Assembly: GCF_003385235.1 (NCBI RefSeq)
Contig: NZ_PQIA01000057.1
Location: 1-52,023 of the forward strand
Direction of reading: 5' to 3'
Length of the DNA stretch: 52,023 bases
DNA from: Amycolatopsis circi
GTDB lineage: Bacteria; Actinomycetota; Actinomycetes; Mycobacteriales; Pseudonocardiaceae
Notes under the pieces: model-generated
Database searches by the model: none
What the model was told of the DNA's origin: nothing
Seen by the model: the letters and a program-made list of their open reading frames with translations, nothing else
Part shown: positions 8,760 to 16,753 of the stretch, piece by piece
Position numbering within the stretch: the stretch's first letter is position 1
How the letters are laid out: every line of letters starts with the position of its first letter
Program-made: the position numbers and the translations under genes

Positions 8760-9401
8760 GTGCGCGTGCCCATCACCCTGAACTTGCCCGACGGCGTGGT
8801 CCTGTCCTGCCGCGCCGTGCTGTTCGACCTCGACGGCGTGCTCGTGGACTCGATGCCGACGATCGTCCGGCAATTGCGGGTATGGGCGTCCGGGCGAGGG
8901 CTCGAACCGGACCGGGTCGTGGAACTGTCGCACGGACGCGGCAATCTCGACCTGCTCCGGCTCGTGGCGCCGGACCTCGACGCCGAGCGGGAGGCCCGGC
9001 TCATGGAGGACCGGGAGGTCGAGGACGTCGAAGGCATCACCGCGCGACCGGGCGCGCGGGCGGCGCTCGAAGCGTTGCCGCCGTCCGCGTGGGCGGTGGT
9101 GACTTCGGGCAACAACCGGGTCGCGCGGGCTCGGTTGCGGGTCACCGACCTGCCGGTGCCCGACGTGCTCGTCACGGCTGACGACGTCCGGAAGAGCAAG
9201 CCGGATCCCGAGGGATATCTCGCCGCCGCTGCTGGACTTCGGATGCGGCCGCGGGATTGCGTGGTGTTCGAGGACGCGCCCGCCGGGATCGCGGCCGCGC
9301 GGGCGGGCGGGATGCAGGTGGTCGGAGTGCTGGGAACGGTCAGCGAATTGGACGTCGAATACACGGTGCCGGACTTGGCCGCGGTCGGCGTGCAGCTATG
9401 A
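8760..9401 (+). CDS. HAD-superfamily phosphatase (beta-phosphoglucomutase-like subfamily)
   Basis: 213-aa HAD hydrolase. Motif I LFDLDGVLVDS supplies the nucleophile and acid aspartates, motif II is the TSGN segment, motif III lysine is in KSKPDPEGYL, and motif IV is VVFEDAPAGIAAAR. The helical cap after motif I fits sugar-phosphate phosphatases or phosphoglycolate-type enzymes. The GTG start at 8760 sits 61 bp from the divergent ROK regulator, suggesting a sugar-phosphate detoxification or salvage role under ROK control. It converges on the secreted-protein gene with a shared hairpin. The exact substrate cannot be read from sequence. Confidence 0.85.
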   Translation: MRVPITLNLPDGVVLSCRAVLFDLDGVLVDSMPTIVRQLRVWASGRGLEPDRVVELSHGRGNLDLLRLVAPDLDAEREARLMEDREVEDVEGITARPGARAALEALPPSAWAVVTSGNNRVARARLRVTDLPVPDVLVTADDVRKSKPDPEGYLAAAAGLRMRPRDCVVFEDAPAGIAAARAGGMQVVGVLGTVSELDVEYTVPDLAAVGVQL

Positions 9402-9437
9402 CGGCGGCCAAGTCCGGCGGGAGTTCCCGAGGTTCCG

Positions 9438-9456
9438 CTGAGCGATTCCCGCTCAG
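9438..9456. terminator. Short bidirectional hairpin between convergent genes
   Basis: CTGAGCG-ATTCC-CGCTCAG forms a 7-bp perfect stem with a 5-nt loop between the HAD stop (9401) and the convergent secreted-protein gene, overlapping the latter's stop codon. It may be a weak bidirectional terminator. Confidence 0.45.
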
Positions 9457-9839
9457 ACCTTGCGCGGCACCGACGCGATGAAGCTCTTGCTTCCGTTGCG
9501 GCCGAGGTAGATGTCCACCTTGCTGAACCCGCCAGACGGGCCGGGCTCGGTCCATCCGAACGTCTTCGCGTCGTCGGAGGCGGTGCGGGTCTGGACGTCG
9601 AGCAGGGTGCCCGCCTGCCGGAATTCGAAGGTGACCGTGGTGCTGCCCGCCGACGGGTCGTCGATGACGAACCCGGTGACGCCGACCGCGCGGTTGTACC
9701 AGGTCAGCGTGCCGCCGGTCCGGCCGCCGACGATGCTGCCGCCGAAGTCGGACGCCGGATAGCCCGCCGCGTCCGCGATCCCCGCGCCGCCGAGCGCGGC
9801 GACCGCGGACAGGACGAGGCCGATGGCGATGCGTTTCAT
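9453..9839 (-). CDS. Small secreted protein of unknown function
   Basis: 128 aa with a clear Sec signal peptide: MKR, then a hydrophobic stretch IAIGLVLSAVAALGG, then an Ala-x-Ala cleavage region near residue 23 (ADA-AGYP). The mature part (about 105 aa) is rich in Gly, Thr and beta-type sequence (GGTLTWYNRAVGV, TTVTFEFRQAG) and looks like a small extracellular beta-sandwich. It has no cysteines and no recognisable catalytic motif. The start at 9839 was chosen over an upstream in-frame codon because it gives the signal peptide and follows GGGGGAA. It is divergent from the DsbA-like gene across a region with two palindromes. I do not recognise the family. Confidence 0.75.
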   Translation of the reverse strand: MKRIAIGLVLSAVAALGGAGIADAAGYPASDFGGSIVGGRTGGTLTWYNRAVGVTGFVIDDPSAGSTTVTFEFRQAGTLLDVQTRTASDDAKTFGWTEPGPSGGFSKVDIYLGRNGSKSFIASVPRKV

Positions 9840-9889
9840 GACATTCCCCCAATGTTGGTCGTTTCCGGGCGGAATCGTAGCTTGCCCAC

Positions 9890-9955
9890 GCACTTGAAAG
9901 TGCCTTTTGCAAGCCTTCTTTCACTCACCCATGATGGTGTTACGCACTACTAGTG
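9890..9955. promoter_or_regulatory. Divergent promoter region with two palindromes
   Basis: Between the secreted-protein and DsbA-like genes lie two dyads: GCACTT-GA-AAGTGC (9890-9903) and CACTA-C-TAGTG (9945-9955). A possible sigma-70-type promoter for the plus-strand gene is TTGCAA (9907-9912), 17 bp, CATGAT, which would place the second dyad near the transcription start. The nearby HxlR-type gene could be the source of a regulator for such a site, but it appears decayed. Confidence 0.4.
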
Positions 9956-9966
9956 AGGTGAGGGAA

Positions 9967-10650
9967 ATGGTCGAGCAGGGGGCACGATCCGAGGAGTCGC
10001 AGGTCGTCGTCGAGGTGTGGGCCGATCTGGGCTGCCCTTGGTGCTACCTCGGCAAGCACCGGCTCCAGGCCGCGATTTCGCGGCGGCCGGACGCGGGTCG
10101 GTTCAAGATCGTGATGCGCTCCTTCGAACTGGATCCGGGGGCGCCGCAGGAGCCGGAGAAGAACGAGGAGAGCTTCATCCGGACCCACGGCGGTGTCGCC
10201 GCTCAGGTCCTCCGGGCGGAGCGCCAGATGCAAGCGATGGCTCGGAAGGAGGGGCTCGAGTACTCGCTGGATCGCTTGAACGCCAACACGTTCGGCTTGC
10301 ACCGCGTCGTGCAGTACGCCAACGATCAGGGCCTCGGGTTCGAGTTCTTCTCCGCCGTGCAGGACGGCTTTTTCGTTGGCGTGCTCAACCCCTTCGACGC
10401 GGACGCGCTGGCAGGCGTCGCGGAGTCGGTCGGGTTGGACGGGCGGCGAGTGCGCGAGGTCCTCGCGGGCAACGAGTACGCCGGCCGGGTGCGCGCCGAC
10501 CGTCGCGAGGGCGTGGAGCTGGGCGCGACCGGCGTTCCCTTCGTTGTCCTCGACCGCCGGCTGGCCGCGCCGGGGGCGCAGAAGGTCGCTGTCTATGCCC
10601 AGTTGCTGGAGCGGGTGGCCGGGCCGGTGCCGAATGAGCGCGTGTCATGA
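9967..10650 (+). CDS. DsbA-family oxidoreductase (FrnE-like)
   Basis: 227-aa cytoplasmic thioredoxin-fold protein of the FrnE/DsbA group. The active-site CPWC lies in DLGCPWCYLGKHRL, 25-30 residues from the start. The helical insertion and the C-terminal cis-proline region TGVPFVVLDRRLA are present, and there is no signal peptide. Members act as disulfide oxidoreductases or isomerases and often lie in oxidative-stress or aromatic-metabolism loci. The ATG at 9967 was preferred over an in-frame TTG at 9907, which would overlap the putative promoter; it is preceded by GAGGTGAGGG. The 3' end overlaps the decayed HxlR gene by a few bases. Confidence 0.87.
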   Translation: MVEQGARSEESQVVVEVWADLGCPWCYLGKHRLQAAISRRPDAGRFKIVMRSFELDPGAPQEPEKNEESFIRTHGGVAAQVLRAERQMQAMARKEGLEYSLDRLNANTFGLHRVVQYANDQGLGFEFFSAVQDGFFVGVLNPFDADALAGVAESVGLDGRRVREVLAGNEYAGRVRADRREGVELGATGVPFVVLDRRLAAPGAQKVAVYAQLLERVAGPVPNERVS

Positions 10651-11082
10651 GCGCGGCGAAGGACGGGCTTCAGATCGTGGCGGCTCCGGCGAGCGGGTGG
10701 TGCGAGCCCGACACCGGGGCGTGCCACCTCGGGCCTGCCGATGAGGCAGTGAACAACGAAGATGCCGAGGTGCTCGATGACGACCACCTGCGGGGCAGCC
10801 TTCCGAGGCACTGACGGCAGTTCGCTCGCTGGCGGCCCGCTCGCTGGCAGCCCAAGCAGCCATCGCCGTCACCGCGTCGATCAGTGACCGGCCCAGATCT
10901 GTCAGCTCGTAGTCCGCTCGCGGCGGGACCTCGGCGTACGCGGTCCGGGTGATCAGGCCGTCGCGTTCGAGGTATTTGAGCATCCGCTGGGAGATTCCCA
11001 GAATGCTCGCCTGGAGGTCGGAGTAGCGCACTTCGCGGATGAAGGCGCTGACGCCATCTCGATTCCTCTCCTCCGAGTGCAT
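10645..11082 (-). pseudogene. HxlR-family regulator, probably decayed
   Basis: The conserved HxlR core is visible: an RYSDLQASILGISQRML wing region, then ERDGLITRTAYAEVPPRADY and LTDLGRSLIDAV ending in AAWAA. Family members normally have about five more residues (Thr-Gln-x-Leu-Arg-type) between ISQRML and LERDGL, in the recognition-helix area. The normal N-terminal Cys/Trp helix is also poorly preserved. After AAWAA the frame runs on for about 65 Arg/Pro-rich residues that do not look like protein, up to the overlap with the DsbA-like gene. I read this as a degenerating regulator that once controlled the flanking oxidoreductase and/or monooxygenase. A divergent but functional gene is the alternative. 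Confidence 0.5.
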
Positions 11083-11198
11083 CCGCACTACCCGTAGGTA
11101 ACGCCCGCTCTCGGACCACCGGAGCGCGGCTCTCACCCCACCCCGAAAGGAAACCCATCCATGTCTTGCCTGCTTGATTTCAGCGGAGAGTGCTGACC

Positions 11199-12596
11199 GT
11201 GAACGCATACGACACCGTGGTGGTCGGCGCGGGCCCGGCCGGGCTGTGGACGGCGGCGGAACTGGCCCTCGGCGGCGGGCGACCGCTGGTCCTGGAACGG
11301 GCCGAACAGCGCAGCCCGCACTCGAAGGCGCTGGTCATGCATCCGCGCACGATCGAGGTGCTCGCGATGCGCGGTCAGGAACAGGCCTTCCTCGACCGAG
11401 GGCTGCCCGTGCCGGAAGGGCACTTCGGCATGCTGCCTGCCCTCCTGGATTTCCGGGGATTGGACACGCCGTTCCCGTTCCTGCTCGCGCACCCGCAACT
11501 GCGCACCGAGGAGCTGATCGAACAACACGCGCTGACCCTCGGGGCGGTGATCCGGCGCGGGCACCAGGTGACCGGGCTGAGCCAGGACGAACAAGGCGTG
11601 ACGCTGCAGGTCAGCGGGCCGGACGGCGAGTACGAGATCACCGCGGACCACGTGGTCGGGACGGACGGCGCGGGCAGCACCGTGCGCAAGGCGGCGGGCA
11701 TCGAGTTCCCCGGCACCGACTCGACCGTCTTCGGCTTCCTCGGCGACGTCGAGCTGACCGACCCGCCGGAGCGTCCGGGCTACTGGCACAACGAACACGG
11801 CGGGCTGATCGTGGTCCCGCTCCCCGGCGGGCGTTACCGCGTCACCGGGTACTCCCCGTCCGCCCTTACTCCGACGCTGGAATCCCTGCGGGAGACGGCG
11901 AAACTGATCGCGGGCACGGACTTCGGCCCGCACTCCCCCGTGTGGCTGTCCCGCTTCGGCAACGCCACGCGGCTCGCGACGGAGTACCGGAAGGGCCGCG
12001 TGTTCCTGGCCGGAGACGCCGCGCACATGCATTTCCCGGCTGGTGGCGTCGGGCTGAACGTCGGACTGCAGGACGCGATGAACCTAGGCTGGAAGCTGGC
12101 CGCGGTCCAGCGAGGCCGGGCGGACGCAGCGCTGCTGGACACCTATCACGCGGAGCGTCACCCCGTCGGCGTGGCGCTGGGCGAACACACCAAGGCTCAG
12201 ACCGCCCTGATCACCGCGACCACCGAGGAGGGCCAGTCCCTGCGGCGGTTCATGGCGGACCTGCTGCGCGCCCATCCCGACGTGGCGACCGCGTTGGCTA
12301 ACACGGTGACCGCGCTGGACGTTCGCTATCCGGGTGTCCATCCTCTGGCAGGTCAGCGGCTCCCGGCTACGCGCGAGCAACTGCATCTGCTGCGCGACGG
12401 TCGGCCGGTGTTGCTGGCACAGGAGGGCAGTCCGGAGTTGAAGGAGCTGGCTGCTAGTACGGATCTTCAGTTGTACGAGACCGAACTGCCCTGGTCCGCG
12501 GCTGCGGTGCTGATGCGCCCGGACGGGCATGTGTGGGCTGCCGGGGACACGGCCGGGCAGTTGGCGGAGGCCATGGCGGAACTGCCTCTGGCGTGA
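11199..12596 (+). CDS. FAD-dependent aromatic monooxygenase (PheA/TfdB family)
   Basis: 465 aa. The N-terminal Rossmann motif VVVGAGPAGLWTAAEL binds ADP. The DG motif is in GTDGAGSTVRKAAGI, and the second FAD motif is GRVFLAGDAAHMHFPAGG followed by NVGLQDAMNLGWKLA. The C-terminal thioredoxin-like part is short. This is the class A flavoprotein hydroxylase group that acts on phenols, polyketides and rifamycin-like aromatics with NAD(P)H and O2. The GTG at 11199 lies 8 nt after GGAGAG; the GTG at 11190 is too close to that site. It is divergent from the HxlR remnant, a frequent pairing for quinone/phenol-responsive loci. Substrate unknown. Confidence 0.88.
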   Translation: MNAYDTVVVGAGPAGLWTAAELALGGGRPLVLERAEQRSPHSKALVMHPRTIEVLAMRGQEQAFLDRGLPVPEGHFGMLPALLDFRGLDTPFPFLLAHPQLRTEELIEQHALTLGAVIRRGHQVTGLSQDEQGVTLQVSGPDGEYEITADHVVGTDGAGSTVRKAAGIEFPGTDSTVFGFLGDVELTDPPERPGYWHNEHGGLIVVPLPGGRYRVTGYSPSALTPTLESLRETAKLIAGTDFGPHSPVWLSRFGNATRLATEYRKGRVFLAGDAAHMHFPAGGVGLNVGLQDAMNLGWKLAAVQRGRADAALLDTYHAERHPVGVALGEHTKAQTALITATTEEGQSLRRFMADLLRAHPDVATALANTVTALDVRYPGVHPLAGQRLPATREQLHLLRDGRPVLLAQEGSPELKELAASTDLQLYETELPWSAAAVLMRPDGHVWAAGDTAGQLAEAMAELPLA

Positions 12597-13606
12597 GGTC
12601 GCGCGGCGGCCCCGGGAGATCCGCCGATACGGGGCTCGACGGCTGGGTTCCTCGGGGCCGCTGCGGGACCTTACTTCGCTCCGGAAAGGACGGAGTGAGC
12701 CGGGTTTCGGTGCTGCACCTGTCTGTTGGTGGTTGCGGATTGCCCTGCGGGACAAGAACATTCGCCTGCGGTCGTCTCGGCAGGGGTCAGGTTTGGGCTG
12801 CTGGCGCCTCGACTGTTTGCTGCGTCGGTGCCGACCACTCATGCGAGCCCGGCACCTTGCCACGGCGGCTTAGCGCGGGCTCGGGTTCCGGTTCGGCTGA
12901 AGTGGTGGCGGGCTCGGACCGCTTGGAGCGTGCGCGGCGAGGCGGGCACCGCGCGGATGGACTTAGCCAGCCCGGTGCCTGGTTTGGTGGTTCATTCGCG
13001 GGGTTCCCTCTTGGCGCGGGTTCGGCGGCCGGGCACCAGCAGTTCCGGGTAACGCGGCAACTCGCAACGCCGGGCACCGGCCGTTCCCGCCAACCAGCAA
13101 CCCGCCCCGCCCAGCCGATCGCGCGAGCCCGGCGCGGCCAGCCGCGCCGGACGCCAACCGACCACGTAAACCCGGCGGCCAGTCGCGCCGGGCACCGACC
13201 GTTCCCGCGAACCCAGCAACCCGCCCCGCCAAGCACAACCGACCACGCAACCCGGCGCCCAGACACGCCAGGCACCACCGACCAGGCAAACCCGGCCGCC
13301 AGTCGCGCCGGGTGCTAACCGATCACGCGAATCCGGCGGCCAGTCGCCCCGGGCACCGTCCGGTCACGCGGACCCGGCAAAGACGCCACGTCGGGGCACC
13401 GGCCGAGCACGCGAGCCTCGCACCTCGCCCCGCTGGGCACCGATCGCTCCAACGCTCCCCTTGCCGCGCAACGGGTTCTCGGTCGTTCCCCGCGTCAGCA
13501 CGGATCCGTCGCCTGCACACGGCGGCCTGCCTGCCGGAACCGCCGCGTTGGCGGTGGTGCGACCTCGCTGGCCGTCGCTTCCGCGAAACAGGGCCCGGCG
13601 GCGGGG
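12597..13606. repeat. 1-kb intergenic region with a degenerate ~41-bp tandem repeat (13030-13440)
   Basis: No gene is supported here. From about 13030 to 13440 the DNA is a degenerate array. Its unit of about 41 bp resembles CCGGGCACCGACCGATCACG followed by CGAACCCGGCGGCCAGTCGCG. Clear unit starts are near 13071, 13147, 13188, 13268, 13308 and 13349. Two longer halves (near 13071 and 13188) share an extra CAACCCGCCCCGCC insert, giving a ~117-bp higher-order period. The first 430 bp (12597-13030) has unusual runs of T/G-rich sequence but no recognisable feature. Confidence 0.75.
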
Positions 13607-15598
13607 TCAGACGACTCCGGCCGCGATCAACTGTTCCCAGATCACCCCCTGGTCCACTACCTCGACGCCGAATTTCTCGGCCTTCGTGAGCTTGCTCGCG
13701 CCGACGTCGGCACCGGTGATGAGCAGGTCGGTGCTTGCCGAGACTGACGACGCGGTGGTCGCGCCCGCTGTCTCGCACAGACGCTGGAAGGTGGGTCGCG
13801 GCACTTTCTCCCCGGATCGCGGGTCGCTGATCGCGCCGGTGACCACGACCGTCTTGCCCTCCAGCGGTGCGCCCGCGACGACCGCTGGCGGGAGGTCTTC
13901 CTCCAGCACGTCCAGGGAGACCCCGCGTTCTCGCAGGCGCTCGAGCTCCGGGCTCAGCCGGGTGAGGTGTTCCACCAGCGAGGCGGCGACCTTCGGTCCG
14001 ATGTCCTCCACCGCGACCAGCCCGTCGACGCCTGCGTCCAGGACCGCTTCCAGGGAGGGGAAACCGGCGCGGCACAGGCGGGCGGCGGTGCCTTCCGACG
14101 CCATCGGGATCGCCAGCCCGATCAGGGCCCGGCGCAGGCCGACCTGGCGGCTGGCGTCGATGGACTCGATCATCCGCGTCGCGGAGACCTCGCCGATGCG
14201 GTCGAATTCCAGCAGGCGTTCCTTGGTCAGCGTGTAGAAGTCCGACGGGTGTTCCAGGATCCCGGCCTCGGCCAGCCGTTCGATCCACACGCCGCCGATC
14301 GCGTCGATGTCCGCGGCCGCCCTGGACGCCCAGTGGATCAGCCGCCGCACGGTCTGGGCGGGGCAGGAGACGTTGGTGCAGAACAGTTCCCGGCTGTTGC
14401 CCTGTTCGGTGAGCGGCTGCTCGCACGACGGGCACGTCGAGGGCGGCACGATCTCCTGCTCCGCGCCGGTCCGTTTCGACTCGTCGAGCACCCCGGCGAC
14501 GAACGGGATCACGTCGCCGGCCCGGCGCACCAGCACGGTGTCGCCGATCTTGATGCCGCGGGCGCGGATGACCTCCTGGTTGGCCAGCGTCGCGCGGGTG
14601 ACCGTGGTCCCGCCGACGAACACCGGCTCCAGCCACGCGACCGGCGCGATCTTGCCGGTCTTGCCGACGTCCCAGACCACATCGGACAGTACGGTCGTCT
14701 TCTCCTCGGCCGCGAACTTGTACGCCAGCGCCCCGCGCGGCGAACTCGAGCGGGTGCCCGCGGCGGCGTAGGCGGTGCGGTCGGCGAGGCGCAGGACGGC
14801 GCCGTCGATGTCGTAGTCCAGGTCGTTGCGCTGCTGTTCGATCGTGGTGATCACGGCCTGCGCGGAGGCCGCGTCGGCGCAGCGGCGCATGTCCGCCGCG
14901 GTGAACCCGAGCGCCAGCAGGCTGCTGCCCAAGTCCGTTTCCGCGCTGCCGGGCTCGGTGTCCAGGTCGAAGGCGAAGAACCGCAGCCGGCGCTCGGCGA
15001 CGGCAGCCGGGTCTTTCGCGCGCAGGGTGCCCGCCGCGGCGTTGCGGGGGTTGATCAGCGGTTTGTCCGGGTGCGCGGTGTTGTAGGCGGCGAACGTCGA
15101 GCGCAGCATCACCGCCTCGCCGCGCACCTCGACCCGTCCTGGGGCGCCGACCTGGTGCGGGATGCCGTCCGCCAGCGCCCGGACCAGCATGGTCACATCG
15201 TCGCCGGTCGTCCCGTCGCCGCGGGTGACCGCCCGGGCCAGACGGCCGTCCTCGTACACCAGCGCCAGCGACAGCCCGTCGAGCTTGGGCATCACGACCA
15301 CCGACTGGCCGGGGAACCGGTCGAAGAACGCCTCGACCTGCTCCGGCCGCGTCGCCTTCTCCAGCGACAGCATCGGCCGCGAATGCCGGATCGGCGCGTG
15401 CAGCACCGCGGGCCCGCCCACCTGGTCCAGCGGATTCGGGTCCGGCGCCAGCTCCGGGCTCGCCTCGATCAACCCGCGCAGCTCGTCCTCGATCGCGTCG
15501 TACTCCGCGTCCGCCACCACCGGCGAACCCCGGTAGTACGCGTCGCGCAGCACTACGACCTGATCGGCCAGCTCCTGAATACGTTCCCGAACGTCCAC
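13607..15598 (-). CDS. ligA: NAD-dependent DNA ligase, divergent LigA
   Basis: 663 aa with full LigA architecture: N-terminal Ia domain (YYRGSPVVADAEYDAIEDEL), adenylation domain with the AMP-accepting lysine in KLDG (Lys105, MPKLDGLSLAL), OB fold, a four-cysteine zinc finger (CPSC ... CTNVSC), helix-hairpin-helix repeats and a C-terminal BRCT domain starting at GKTVVVTGA. It seals nicks using NAD. The active-site surroundings differ from typical housekeeping actinobacterial LigA, and the protein is shorter, so it may be a second copy rather than the essential enzyme. The GTG start at 15598 has no strong Shine-Dalgarno site. Neighbours are an IclR pseudogene and a HelD helicase. Confidence 0.93.
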   Translation of the reverse strand: MDVRERIQELADQVVVLRDAYYRGSPVVADAEYDAIEDELRGLIEASPELAPDPNPLDQVGGPAVLHAPIRHSRPMLSLEKATRPEQVEAFFDRFPGQSVVVMPKLDGLSLALVYEDGRLARAVTRGDGTTGDDVTMLVRALADGIPHQVGAPGRVEVRGEAVMLRSTFAAYNTAHPDKPLINPRNAAAGTLRAKDPAAVAERRLRFFAFDLDTEPGSAETDLGSSLLALGFTAADMRRCADAASAQAVITTIEQQRNDLDYDIDGAVLRLADRTAYAAAGTRSSSPRGALAYKFAAEEKTTVLSDVVWDVGKTGKIAPVAWLEPVFVGGTTVTRATLANQEVIRARGIKIGDTVLVRRAGDVIPFVAGVLDESKRTGAEQEIVPPSTCPSCEQPLTEQGNSRELFCTNVSCPAQTVRRLIHWASRAAADIDAIGGVWIERLAEAGILEHPSDFYTLTKERLLEFDRIGEVSATRMIESIDASRQVGLRRALIGLAIPMASEGTAARLCRAGFPSLEAVLDAGVDGLVAVEDIGPKVAASLVEHLTRLSPELERLRERGVSLDVLEEDLPPAVVAGAPLEGKTVVVTGAISDPRSGEKVPRPTFQRLCETAGATTASSVSASTDLLITGADVGASKLTKAEKFGVEVVDQGVIWEQLIAAGVV

Positions 15599-15903
15599 GA
15601 CCCGGAACGCTACCTGGCCCCACCGACAAAACCCGGCTGCGACGCAACCGGCCGGTCAGGACGGCGGCCGGTTCGGCTGCGCCGCCATCGCCCGGATCTC
15701 GCCGGGCGGCCCGCCCCGCCGTCGGCGGCACTGCGACTGCGTCAGTGCGGCAAAGGAATATTCTCCGCACCATTTCCGGATTTCTCGATGCCCGTTCTCG
15801 CCGTCGACGATCTTGTTTCGGGAAACGTGTCACGAAAAGTTCCGGCTCGGCAATTAAACCGCGGGAAGACGGCGCGTGTTCTGGAATCCGGAGGGGATTG
15901 CCG

Positions 15904-16530
15904 ATGGAACGCAAATCTGGCCGAAGCATGCTAGAGGGTGCTTTTCTGCGGCCGGAGGATCTGGCGCGAAACGGCGAGGCAGGGCCGACCGGCTGGCGGC
16001 CGCGACCGGGCTGCACAAGGCGACCGCGCACCGGTTGCTCGATCAGCTGGTCGGTGCCGGGGTGGTCCAGCGGATCGGCGGGTGTTACCGCGTCGGGTCG
16101 CGGTCGGGCCGCCGCTGCGACCCGTCGGACGAGCGTGAGCGTCGGCGTGCCTGCCGCCGATTCCGGACGGGTCCTGATCGGTTCCGGAATCCCCGGTGAA
16201 GCTCACGAGATCTGCGCAATGCGCGCAGTCCCTAAGGTCGGCGACGGAAATGTCCCTTACCGCTGCCAGGCCGCGTTTGAACCGCCGGAAAAATATTCTT
16301 GGCGAGAAAGGAAAAGCTGCCCGCCGAGGCTCGGGAACGGGGCATGGTGTTCGATTACCGCGACGGGGTATCGCCGTTGTGCTGCGCGGCCGCCCCAGCG
16401 CGGTCGGCCTCGGGCGAGGTCGTCGCGGCGGTGGGCGCCGTCGCGCCGGAGCAGCGGAGGCTGCCGTCGCTGGCGGAAGCGGTGCGGCGGGCTGCGAACC
16501 TACGGATCCGCTCGGTCTTGAGGGGACTGC
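15904..16530 (+). pseudogene. Frameshifted IclR-family regulator
   Basis: A good ribosome site (GGAGGGG) and ATG at 15904 begin MERKSGRSMLEGAFLRPEDL, a normal IclR N-terminus. The frame is lost near 15980, and the HTH continues in the next frame (ADRLAAATGLHKATAHRLLD, then VVQRIGGCYRVGSR). After about 16100 homology is lost again. The ligand-binding C-terminal domain reappears only in part at about 16300-16530 (RERGMVFDYRDGVSPLCCAA, then GEVVAAVGA). At least two frameshifts and an internal deletion make this a pseudogene. The stretch 15599-15903 upstream holds no gene and is less GC-rich, as expected for its old promoter. Confidence 0.78.
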
Positions 16531-16753
16531 TTGGCAGCAGCAGCGGAATCTTCCCGGGCTGTCCGGGCCGAAACCCCTCGGGCCTTGACAAGGTTTCCCG
16601 CAGCGCCCGCGCGGCAGTCAACCCGGCGGATTGGCGGCGCTTCTCGGCAAAAAGCCACTCGGCTGACGTCGCCGGGAAAGACAAGACTGTTCTTTCCCCG
16701 GATTGCCGCGCACCCTCGGTGCCATCGATCACCCGACAGCGGGGAGTCCAGGG

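Noticed and set aside
12533..13318. 261-codon plus-strand open frame in the 12.6-13.3 kb gap
   Set aside because: It begins inside the monooxygenase gene and ends in the tandem array; Gly/Arg/Pro-rich repetitive translation without any family motif.
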